NCBI RefSeq assembly: GCF_023242365.1
Contig: NZ_JALLIX010000023.1
Location: forward strand, 1 to 64,000
DNA: 64,000 bases
Source: Pseudomonas sp. MWU13-2100
GTDB lineage: Bacteria > Pseudomonadota > Gammaproteobacteria > Pseudomonadales > Pseudomonadaceae
Direction: 5' to 3'
Positions 6,790 through 14,445 of this stretch are shown here, in pieces; position 1 is the first letter of the stretch, and each line of letters starts with the position of its first letter. The notes below the pieces were generated by a model. The model was not told where the DNA came from. It worked only from the letters and a program-made list of their open reading frames with translations, and searched no databases. The position numbers and the translations under genes were made by a program.

Positions 6790-6819
6790 TTTACACCTCA
6801 AATCACCGGGAGTTATAAG
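6790..6819 (+). promoter_or_regulatory. Possible sigma-70 promoter for the PilZ gene
   Basis: 'TTTACA' at 6790-6795 and 'TATAAG' at 6814-6819 are separated by 18 bases and lie about 40 bases before the start codon. Chosen by eye; not unique enough to be firm. Confidence 0.3.
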
Positions 6820-6858
6820 AACAGTGCAAACCACAACGGAATTGAAGGACTGCCCCCC

Positions 6859-7155
6859 ATGAGCCGAACCGATCATGACTACAGCGAAAAGCGTGATTAC
6901 ATCCGGATGCGCGTCGACGCCGACGTGACGCTGATCCATGCGGGGCTGGAGATTTCCGCCACCTGCCTGGACCTCTCGAGCAGCGGCATGCAGATCGCCG
7001 CGCCACGGGCCTTCAAGGCCGGCGACTCGCTGCTGGTGCGGATCGAGTCCGACCACCCGTCCCTCAAGGGCCTGGAGGCCGAGACCGAGGTGGTCTGGGT
7101 GCGTGACGACGAAGGCGGCCAGCGCCTGGGGTTGCATATCCTCAAGATGAGTTGA
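6859..7155 (+). CDS. PilZ domain c-di-GMP-binding protein, 98 aa
   Basis: A single PilZ domain fills the whole protein. The c-di-GMP motifs are both present: RxxxR as 'RDYIR' near residue 11-16, and D/NxSxxG as 'DLSSSG' near residue 40. Such single-domain PilZ proteins act as second-messenger receptors that bind a partner. The start at 6859 has 'gaagga' about 9 bases upstream; an in-frame start at 6679 would add an implausible Ser/Arg-rich leader. It is divergent from rssB and convergent with mlaA, matching PA2799 between rssB and mlaA in P. aeruginosa. The target is not known from the sequence. Confidence 0.9.
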   Translation: MSRTDHDYSEKRDYIRMRVDADVTLIHAGLEISATCLDLSSSGMQIAAPRAFKAGDSLLVRIESDHPSLKGLEAETEVVWVRDDEGGQRLGLHILKMS

Positions 7156-7169
7156 GAGCGACCAGGCAG

Positions 7170-7201
7170 AAAAAAGGCGACCCCTCGAGGTCGCCTTTTT
7201 C
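7170..7201. terminator. Bidirectional terminator between pilZ gene and mlaA
   Basis: 'aaaaaaggcgacc' and 'ggtcgcctttttc' form an 8-bp stem with A/T tails on both sides and a 5-base loop, between two convergent genes. Confidence 0.9.
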
Positions 7202-7217
7202 ATGGGGTCGCTGACGA

Positions 7218-7904
7218 TCAGAAATCGTCTACAACCTTGCCGTCCTTGACCTTGAACTCGCGGTTCTGCAGGTAGGCATTGCGGATGAAGATGTACTTGT
7301 CGCCGGTGATCAGCTTCTCGCTCGACAACAGGCTGGTGCGGGTGTCGATCACCTGCGCGCCGAGCGCCATGTTGCGCGCCGGAATGTCGTTCATGTAGCG
7401 CCACGGTTGGGTATAGGTGTCGACGTACTTGGACGGCGCGTCACGCAGGGTGCTCGGGCCGAAGAACGGGATGACCACGTACGGACCGCTGCCCACGCCC
7501 CAGTGTCCCAGGGTCTGGCCGAAGTCTTCGTCGTTACGCTGCAGCCCCATTTTGGTGCCGACATCGAAGAAACCGGCGACCCCGAAGATGGTGTTGAAGA
7601 AGATCCGTGACGTATCGACGCCGGCCGCTTGCGGCTTGAGCTGCAACACGTCGTTGGCCAGGTTCTGCACATCGCCGATGTTGCGGTACATGTTGTGGAT
7701 GCCGTCGATCAGGAACTGCGGCGTCACCGCCTGGTAGCCCTGGGCCAAAGGTTTCAGCGCGTAGGTGTCCAGCACGTCGTTGAACTTGAAGATCGGGCGG
7801 TTGACGCTCTCCCACGGATCTTCGTCTGCCGCCTGTGCGGCAAAAGGCACCAGCGCAACACCGGCACACAGGGACAGTTGAGCTAGACGATTGATCCAGC
7901 GCAT
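7218..7904 (-). CDS. mlaA: MlaA (VacJ) outer-membrane phospholipid-transport component
   Basis: MlaA takes mislocalised phospholipids from the outer leaflet of the outer membrane and passes them to MlaC. The family core starts at 'DEDPWESVNRPIFKFND' and includes 'GVAGFFDVGTKMGL', 'NDEDFGQTLGHWGV' and 'GPYVVIPFFGPSTLRD'. Length (228 aa) is normal. The signal peptide ends in 'PFAAQA|ADEDP', a signal peptidase I site; the only Cys ('LSLCAG') lacks a good lipobox, so unlike E. coli MlaA this one may not be lipidated. A strong 'aaggag' lies 8 bases before the ATG. It is away from the mlaFEDCB operon, which is normal in Pseudomonas. Confidence 0.93.
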   Translation of the reverse strand: MRWINRLAQLSLCAGVALVPFAAQAADEDPWESVNRPIFKFNDVLDTYALKPLAQGYQAVTPQFLIDGIHNMYRNIGDVQNLANDVLQLKPQAAGVDTSRIFFNTIFGVAGFFDVGTKMGLQRNDEDFGQTLGHWGVGSGPYVVIPFFGPSTLRDAPSKYVDTYTQPWRYMNDIPARNMALGAQVIDTRTSLLSSEKLITGDKYIFIRNAYLQNREFKVKDGKVVDDF

Positions 7905-8101
7905 AAAAAGAACTCCTTGGATAATACAGGGCTGGGCAACCGCACCCTCGAAAAGCGGCCAGTATAAAGCGGATAACTCCGATTAGGCAGTATGGCCAGG
8001 GCAAGTCCTGCAAAGAATTACCGATCGCCCCGGCAAAACCGGGCGTCATCCAACTGTCATGGCAGTGTCTTAACCTGCGGAGTCATTTCAGGGACGTTGC
8101 C

Positions 8102-8713
8102 ATGCCATTACCCGCTGCCGTACCGCTGCCCGCGCCCACCGCCCTGCTCTTCGGCCTGAGCGGTTGCCTGGTGGATTTCGGCGCCCGCGCCCGCTCTCAT
8201 CTGAACCCGGACGAGCACAACCACGCGACACCGGGTGCGCTGGAAGTGCTCCAGGGCCTACAGCAACGCGGCGTACCCTGCGCCTGGCTGGATGAATTGC
8301 CCCACGCGGTCAGTCACCTCCTCGCCGCGACCTTGCCGAGTTGGGTAAAGGCCGCCCTCCCCCCCGCCAATTGCGTGCAATGGCCGGCGCCCGACGCCTG
8401 CTGGCATGCACTGATGACCCTCGGCGTCGGCCAACTGGACGGCTGCGTGCTGGTCAGCGGCGAACCGCGCCTGCTGCAATCGGGCCTGAATGCCGGCTTG
8501 TGGACCATCGGCCTGGCCTCCTGCGGGCCCTTGTGCGGCCTGTCGCCCATGGAGTGGCAGGCTTTGCCGCAAAAGGACCGCGAACGCAAACGCGGCAAGG
8601 CCACCGTCGAGCTGTTCGGCCTGGGCGTGCATTCGGTGATCGATCACCTGGGTGAACTGGCGACCTGCCTGGACGATATCGCCCTGCGCCGGCTCAAGGG
8701 CGAGAAGCCCTGA
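8102..8713 (+). CDS. HAD-superfamily-like protein without catalytic aspartates
   Basis: The N-terminus 'ALLFGLSGCLVDFGARAR' lines up with the HAD motif I pattern hhhDhDGTLhDS, but both aspartates are replaced (by Gly and Ser), so phosphotransfer chemistry is unlikely. Later segments fit a HAD fold of the phosphonatase type: a cap-like region starting 'HATPGALEVLQGL', a motif II-like position and 'GCVLVSGEPRLLQSGLNAGL', where the usual 'VGD...D' acidic motif has become 'VSGEP'. It resembles what is annotated near mlaA in P. aeruginosa as a phosphonoacetaldehyde hydrolase homologue (PA2803). It may be a binding or regulatory pseudoenzyme. It is followed after 124 bases by the DUF4404 gene on the same strand. 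Confidence 0.7.
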   Translation: MPLPAAVPLPAPTALLFGLSGCLVDFGARARSHLNPDEHNHATPGALEVLQGLQQRGVPCAWLDELPHAVSHLLAATLPSWVKAALPPANCVQWPAPDACWHALMTLGVGQLDGCVLVSGEPRLLQSGLNAGLWTIGLASCGPLCGLSPMEWQALPQKDRERKRGKATVELFGLGVHSVIDHLGELATCLDDIALRRLKGEKP

Positions 8714-8837
8714 CACGGCGATCTTGATCAAGGTCATGCACGCCGCGCGCGAGTGGATTACTCTGACACCAGGTACAGACCTTTATCGCCACATGGCGGT
8801 CTATGTGCCAGAGATTATCCAAAGAGGAAGTACCACA

Positions 8838-9101
8838 ATGCCTGCCCGCGAATTGCAAGACCAACTCAATACCCTGCGCGAGCAACTGGAGCAGAATCCA
8901 CCTCTCTCACAGGAAGAGCGTGAACACCTGCAAGTGCTGATGCAACAGATCGACGCGCAAATCAAACTGGAAACCTCGACCCAGGACAGCAGCCTGGCGG
9001 ACGGCGTCAATCTCGCCGTGGAACGTTTCGAACTCGAACACCCGGCCATCGCCGTGACCTTGCGCAATATCGTCCAGACCCTGGGCAATATCGGCATCTG
9101 A
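8838..9101 (+). CDS. DUF4404 family protein, 87 aa
   Basis: A small, acidic, fully helical protein. 'MPARELQDQLNTLREQL', 'LSQEEREHLQVLMQQID' and the end 'FELEHPAIAVTLRNIVQTLG' match the DUF4404 pattern as I remember it. No function is known. The start at 8838 has 'agagga' 8-9 bases upstream; earlier in-frame starts would overlap unrelated sequence. It follows the HAD-like gene in the same direction, as in P. aeruginosa. Confidence 0.8.
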   Translation: MPARELQDQLNTLREQLEQNPPLSQEEREHLQVLMQQIDAQIKLETSTQDSSLADGVNLAVERFELEHPAIAVTLRNIVQTLGNIGI

Positions 9102-9114
9102 ACATCGCCGCGGT

Positions 9115-9139
9115 CGGCGCCCCCTTGCTGAGGGCGCCG
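9115..9139. terminator. GC-rich hairpin between convergent genes
   Basis: A perfect 8-bp stem 'cggcgccc'/'gggcgccg' with a 9-base loop lies just after the DUF4404 stop. There is no strong T run on either side, so terminator function is only suggested by its position between convergent genes. Confidence 0.45.
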
Positions 9140-9164
9140 GGCACGGTTTCTGGGGCTCGGGCGG

Positions 9165-12100
9165 CTATAGCTCGGTACTCTCGAACGCCTGCGCGCGCGC
9201 CAAGGCCTCGCGGGTGAGCTGCTCCAGGCCATTTTTCCGTTCCTGAGCGATGGCCTCGAGCGCCCGCGTGTAGACGGCGTCGCTCATTTCCTCGCCGATG
9301 GGAATTTCGACCTGGGCGATCCCCAGGATCGCCGCCGTACCCTGCGCCGTCGCCGTCCAGCCGAGCTGCTCTTCCGGCGACGCTTGCGGCTGCCGCGCCA
9401 GCCCCTCCAGTGCCTCCCTCAATTCCTCAAGACGCTGCAACTGCTGCTCGGCGGCACCGGCGTAGTTCGCCACCTCGGGCAATCCCTCCAGGTATTCCAG
9501 CCACAGGGGTTGCTCAAGCAACAGCGCAACCCGCTTGGCCTGGGAGTCCTCGGCGGCCAGCACCCGGGTTCCGGCCTCCCGGGTCATGTCCCGACTGACG
9601 TTGCTGGCCCCGCGATAGAGCATCGACAACGGCTGCCAGGGCAACCCCAGGCGGTTGGCCAGATCGACCCGATAGGCGAGGAAAATCTCCACCTCGTCGA
9701 CATCGGGCCGGCGCTCGTCCGCCGCAGCCGCCGCCAGGCGCCCTGCCTCCTCGATCTCGGCGGCACCGGCTTGACGGGCCCTGGCGAGGTTCATGGCCTC
9801 TGCCCCGGCCGCCTCGACCCGACTGGCCCTGACAATCTCCTGGTTGGCGGTCTCGACTTTGGCAATTTCGTTCAAACGCCCCAGTCGCGCACGCCCCTCG
9901 GCCAATTGCAGATACGCCGTTTCCCGGGCTTGGCCGGTCAATCCGCGGGTCTCGTACAACAGCACCTCGGACCCCAACCGACTGAAGACCTCGGTGAAGC
10001 CGTCGGCACAGGTATCCAGATCCGTCGTCCACTCAAACAAGGCTTGGCGCAAGCGGCTGTCACGGGCTGCCGCCTCGATCATCCGCCAGACCCGCCGAGT
10101 CAACTGCGCACGGAATTCGAGGCGATAGTCAGACGACTGACGCAACGCCGTGATGGACGATAGAAAAGTCTCACTTCCGGGTTCATGAGCGACCAGATCC
10201 CACAACAGCCGTCTGCGCTCCTGTTCCTCAACCGAGAAGCTGCTGTCCAGCCAACTCTCCACCACGGGAACCAGACTCGGTACCCCTTCCTCGATCCCGG
10301 TTTCTCCCGGTAAGGTAAAACGTATCGAGGGTCGATCACGGAACATGCTGATGTTTTGCCGGGTCACCTCATCCAGTGGATTGCCGTAGAGCAGCACCGT
10401 CCTCATTCTCTGGCTGCTCAAGGCATAAAAGTCCCCGGGGAGCACGGTCAGGCGGTTTCCCTGCACATCGAGCAGCGTCAGATCCAGCAACTCCAGCGCC
10501 CCGAACGGCCAGGAAATCAGTTCGCTGCGCTGCAACTGCAAGGCCCGCAGCCCGGGCATGCCCCGGGCATCGAAGGTGCCCAGGGGATTACCGTTCAGGT
10601 TCAAGCGCCGCAGGCCTCTCAGACTGCGCAGTTGCGCACCCAGCATCTGGGTCCAGGCGATGCGGTTGCCCATCAGTTGCAAGTTGATCAGATCACCCAT
10701 CAGGCCAAGACCGGGCGGTAGATGCCTGAGCCGGCCGCCGGAAATCTGCAACCGACGCAACTTGGGGAAACGCTTGAGAAACTCATTGAGGTCATTGCGC
10801 TCACGAAGTCCCACCAGGTTCAGTCGCAGTGAGATCACATGGTCGAAATCCTCATCCAGCTCGGGCAACTTCAGCAGGTTCGCCCCCGAGAGGTCCAGCT
10901 CATAGCCCAACGTCATCCCCGCCATATCGAGCACTGGCGGCGACTCCCGGCGCCAGCACTGTTTAATCCGCTCTACCACCGCTCTTTTAGAGACACTATT
11001 GACGTGCCAGCCACCGACCCCGCTACGATCGCTTTCGTACTCGGGGTTCAGGCGCCAGTACTGCAGCGCCAACTTCAGCTTCTGGTAGTCGGTGTGTCGC
11101 TTTTTGAGCGCCGCCAGGAAAACCTTGTCATCCCGCCCTTCCAGCGCCAGAAACCGCCGAACCGCCGCCAGGTCCTGGCCGGGATAGAGTTTGTCGACCC
11201 AGCGCATCAGATGGCTGGGCAAAACCTGCTCGGCAGTCTGCTGCCCACCGAGCGGGTAACCGACCCGCCCATCGCTCAATCTCATCGGTGAGCGGAATCC
11301 GGGTTTGATCACAGGCATCTTCAACAATGTGCGGATCCGTTCACGGGACAGCCTCAGGCGTTGCACCACGGCTCGTTTAAGCTGCCCCGGCCGGGTGGCT
11401 CGTGAAAAACCCACGGACTGCAACGCTTTGTCCGGCAAGACCCGCAGCAACGTGGCCTCAAGGCTGTCCGACGGCGGCGCCGGCAGGCCGGCCTCCCCCT
11501 CGGTCACATAACCGTTCGACTGGCGGACCAGCGCCAGTCGGTTTTCGGCCGAGGCCGGCGCCCCCAGGCTGTCAATCAGGCGCAAACCGCCTGGTGCCAG
11601 CTTGGAGCGCTCGTACAGCTCGATACGCAAGGAGCTCGACCAACCCGGCAGGTTTTCCAGGGAATGCAGAAACAGCCGATCGGCATCCAGGCTGACCGAC
11701 GACTCGAGGAACATCCCCTCGTAAGCCCGGGCAATACGCACCTGCTGCAAATACCAGTGGCTTTCCTCCGCCAGCCGCAACGGCACTTTGCCGGCCTCCA
11801 GCAACTCGATTTCATAGGCATTGGCGGCATTGACCAGCTCATCGACCATCGCCGTTGGCAGGCCAGGAAATAGACGCCTGAACAACTCGAGGAAAGGGGT
11901 TGTCGAGCGAGTCCGAAACTCGTAATAGTTCTCGAACAATGCACTGCGCTGATTTTTCGCTTCGTCCGTCAGCCGCCGCCTCAGGGCCGCCGATTGCTGC
12001 TCGGCGCTCAACAACGGCTCACCCACTTGCCGCCCGAGCAGCGTATCGATCTCCCGCGCGGCGAGCCCCTGCCGCACCACCTCCAGCAGTTGACCGTCAC

Positions 12101-14228
12101 GGATCTGGCTGTCGCGGATCGATAGCACCGGCAGATCGGTTTTGTCCGCGGGGCCATACTCCTTCAGCACGCGCCCCTCGCCATCGAGGAAGCGTAGAAC
12201 TTTCGAAGCGGGCCACAGGGCCTCCAGCAGTTGCTCCTGAATGCGCCAATCCACCAGGCCGTCGTTGGTGCTGCCGGTCTCGATAAAGCGCTGGATATCG
12301 GCATTGACCCTGAAGCGCGTCAGCGTATCGCGCAGCAGGGCCGGCGTCCTCATCTGGTCCAGGTAAACCGGGCGCATGGCATCGGCCTCGATGCCACTGA
12401 TCGTCATGATCCACCCGATCTGCTCCCAGGTCATGTTCCGGAACTCGGCACCCAGGCGCTCAAACAAGCTGCATTCGTTCCACCTCAGCGGGTCTTCCAG
12501 CTCATGCACCCAGGCGCCTGAACCGTTGTGACTGAAAAGCGGCTCATAGGTGGCACGGCTCGGGTGCTCGGCATGGTACTCGTTGGCGATCCGGCCCGGC
12601 CTGAGCTTGTAGTAGCCGCCCTCGAAGGGCAGGTAAGTGCCGGCATTGCGCAAGTGGAGTCCGGACTCATCGACCTTGAGCCCTTCGGGCATCGCCGCGG
12701 CATGGCGGTAGGGCTTGAGGTCGGCTTTCCATAAGCGGCTTTCACCGCCCGGCACCTTGACCCGCCTGAGGCTGTTGATGAACGCAGTGGCGTCACGGTC
12801 GTGCGCCAGCCCCTGCATGAAGGCGCCCAGCTCCAGGGTCAGTACCACCCCGAGAAAACTCAGCACCGCCTGCTTTTTATCGCCATGCTCCCACTCCTCG
12901 ATGCCCTCATAGAGCTGCACGAGCAACTGGGCGCCGGCGACCGCGAGCATGGCCTCGCCCAGACCCGGCACAAAAAACAGCAGGTTGGTCCCCCAATTGA
13001 GGAAGGCCTGCCAACGGGCGCGGCGGGTCTTCTTGTCCTCCGCATCGGTCGATACCGCCAGCACCTGCGCATCGTCCAACATCTTGACGACATGCTGCTC
13101 ATAGAGCTCAGAAAGGGGATCACCGAGTAGGGCCGTGGTCTGGAGCTGCAGGTCCGCCCGCTCATCCGGCACACGCTGGCGCATCCCCGGACGCAAGGGG
13201 TTGAGCCGCTCTTCGAGGACCGTGAAAAAGATCGGCTGAGTACGCAGGTGGACATAACGCCGGAAGCTGTGCCGATACTCCAGCTTGCGCAGCCTGCCGC
13301 GCAACTCATCCTCGAAGGCCGCCAGGTTCGGGTATTGCTTGAGCGCCTGCTCCGGATCACCGGACAGGTACACCACGCAGGGACGGGCCTTGGCCGGCTG
13401 CAGGGACTCGGAGCAGGTCAGTAACACGCCCTTGAGCAACGCCCCCCGATACCCGCTGTCCGGAATGGCAACATCGAGCATTTTAATGTCATGACACTCC
13501 ACCTCGTCCGCGCCCCAGACAGGACGCGAGTTTCCACTGACCAGCCCCTTGAGCATGCGGTAGACCGCTTCGTCGATATGCCCTTTCATCAAGGCGATAT
13601 CGGCCTGAACCGCCAACTCGGAGGTCTCGTTGGCGACGAACAATCGACGAAATTCATCCTCCCGTTGACCGGACGCGTTCTGGCGCAAGAGGAAAGACTC
13701 GATATGTTTCCTGTACTGTCCGCCCAGATCCAGGCGTCGGCACAACAGGGCAAAATCCTGCAGGGTGATTGGCTTTTTCAGAACACCGCGGCTTTCCCGA
13801 ATGATCTGCGAGCCGCGATCGAAACCCAAATCAACAGTTTCACTCTTCTCGAAGTTCTGCAGGGCCGCCTGCAATAACGTTTGTTGTGTCACGCTCTCCT
13901 GATAGGGCGTGGAAAGCGTTTGCGCAGCCAGTATATGAACATGCCGAAGCTTATCCCGACGAACCTCCAGGCCCGGCCCGAATGCATTGTCCAGCGCCTC
14001 TTTCAACAGCGGCTCAGCGAACACTTCCGGGGTCTGCAGCCCGCCCAGATACAGCGCCAGACGGGTTTTATCGACCTGGTGCCGGCGCATGTCATCGACG
14101 TAAGAGCGCCGCAGTCCGGCAGAGGCTTTTTTCAACCAGTCCGGCAACCAACCCTCTACCGCCGCATAATAATCCTCCGCCTCAAGGGGCACTGCAATAT
14201 CCGTTTCATCCAGTATGGAAACCGCCAT
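9165..14228 (-). CDS. Large LRR/NEL-type E3 ubiquitin ligase-like effector, 1687 aa
   Basis: The N-terminal ~1100 residues have the layout of the large Pseudomonas proteins labelled DUF6543/dermonecrotic-toxin-like, with one hydrophobic helical stretch at about 415-470 ('LLFFVPGLGEAMLAVAG'). Leucine-rich repeats follow at about 1130-1285, with units such as 'LRRLQISGGRLRHLP', 'LINLQLMGNRI' and 'LRRLNLNGNPLG'. The last ~400 residues fit the NEL (IpaH/SspH-like) E3 ligase domain: the catalytic motif CxD is Cys1407-Ala-Asp in 'DLDTCADGFTEVFSRL'. NEL enzymes ubiquitinate host proteins after delivery into eukaryotic cells. No signal peptide is visible; the delivery route is unknown (no type III genes are here, a T6SS lies ~43 kb away). 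The gene stands alone with a weak 'aagg' before the ATG. Ligase activity is inferred. Confidence 0.8.
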   Translation of the reverse strand: MAVSILDETDIAVPLEAEDYYAAVEGWLPDWLKKASAGLRRSYVDDMRRHQVDKTRLALYLGGLQTPEVFAEPLLKEALDNAFGPGLEVRRDKLRHVHILAAQTLSTPYQESVTQQTLLQAALQNFEKSETVDLGFDRGSQIIRESRGVLKKPITLQDFALLCRRLDLGGQYRKHIESFLLRQNASGQREDEFRRLFVANETSELAVQADIALMKGHIDEAVYRMLKGLVSGNSRPVWGADEVECHDIKMLDVAIPDSGYRGALLKGVLLTCSESLQPAKARPCVVYLSGDPEQALKQYPNLAAFEDELRGRLRKLEYRHSFRRYVHLRTQPIFFTVLEERLNPLRPGMRQRVPDERADLQLQTTALLGDPLSELYEQHVVKMLDDAQVLAVSTDAEDKKTRRARWQAFLNWGTNLLFFVPGLGEAMLAVAGAQLLVQLYEGIEEWEHGDKKQAVLSFLGVVLTLELGAFMQGLAHDRDATAFINSLRRVKVPGGESRLWKADLKPYRHAAAMPEGLKVDESGLHLRNAGTYLPFEGGYYKLRPGRIANEYHAEHPSRATYEPLFSHNGSGAWVHELEDPLRWNECSLFERLGAEFRNMTWEQIGWIMTISGIEADAMRPVYLDQMRTPALLRDTLTRFRVNADIQRFIETGSTNDGLVDWRIQEQLLEALWPASKVLRFLDGEGRVLKEYGPADKTDLPVLSIRDSQIRDGQLLEVVRQGLAAREIDTLLGRQVGEPLLSAEQQSAALRRRLTDEAKNQRSALFENYYEFRTRSTTPFLELFRRLFPGLPTAMVDELVNAANAYEIELLEAGKVPLRLAEESHWYLQQVRIARAYEGMFLESSVSLDADRLFLHSLENLPGWSSSLRIELYERSKLAPGGLRLIDSLGAPASAENRLALVRQSNGYVTEGEAGLPAPPSDSLEATLLRVLPDKALQSVGFSRATRPGQLKRAVVQRLRLSRERIRTLLKMPVIKPGFRSPMRLSDGRVGYPLGGQQTAEQVLPSHLMRWVDKLYPGQDLAAVRRFLALEGRDDKVFLAALKKRHTDYQKLKLALQYWRLNPEYESDRSGVGGWHVNSVSKRAVVERIKQCWRRESPPVLDMAGMTLGYELDLSGANLLKLPELDEDFDHVISLRLNLVGLRERNDLNEFLKRFPKLRRLQISGGRLRHLPPGLGLMGDLINLQLMGNRIAWTQMLGAQLRSLRGLRRLNLNGNPLGTFDARGMPGLRALQLQRSELISWPFGALELLDLTLLDVQGNRLTVLPGDFYALSSQRMRTVLLYGNPLDEVTRQNISMFRDRPSIRFTLPGETGIEEGVPSLVPVVESWLDSSFSVEEQERRRLLWDLVAHEPGSETFLSSITALRQSSDYRLEFRAQLTRRVWRMIEAAARDSRLRQALFEWTTDLDTCADGFTEVFSRLGSEVLLYETRGLTGQARETAYLQLAEGRARLGRLNEIAKVETANQEIVRASRVEAAGAEAMNLARARQAGAAEIEEAGRLAAAAADERRPDVDEVEIFLAYRVDLANRLGLPWQPLSMLYRGASNVSRDMTREAGTRVLAAEDSQAKRVALLLEQPLWLEYLEGLPEVANYAGAAEQQLQRLEELREALEGLARQPQASPEEQLGWTATAQGTAAILGIAQVEIPIGEEMSDAVYTRALEAIAQERKNGLEQLTREALARAQAFESTEL

Positions 14229-14386
14229 CTTCGAAAACCTTAGAGAACCTCGATAGGTTTTATGTTAATCATCCCCCCCCCGCAAAAAAGTTTAAATAAA
14301 TAACGAGACCGACAAATATCACATCGGGATTGTTCACCTATAAAACAGATCATCACCGCCCCTTTCCCGGTAATCCGTGAAGAACC

Positions 14387-14424
14387 AAAAAAAAGCCCCG
14401 CCTCTGACGAGACGGGGCTTTCTT
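14387..14424 (-). terminator. Terminator of gdhB
   Basis: The 7-bp stem 'agccccg'/'cggggct' (14394-14400 with 14413-14419) is followed on the minus strand by a run of eight T, 22 bases past the gdhB stop. Confidence 0.88.
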
Positions 14425-14445
14425 CAACGCTACGCTATCAGTCGA

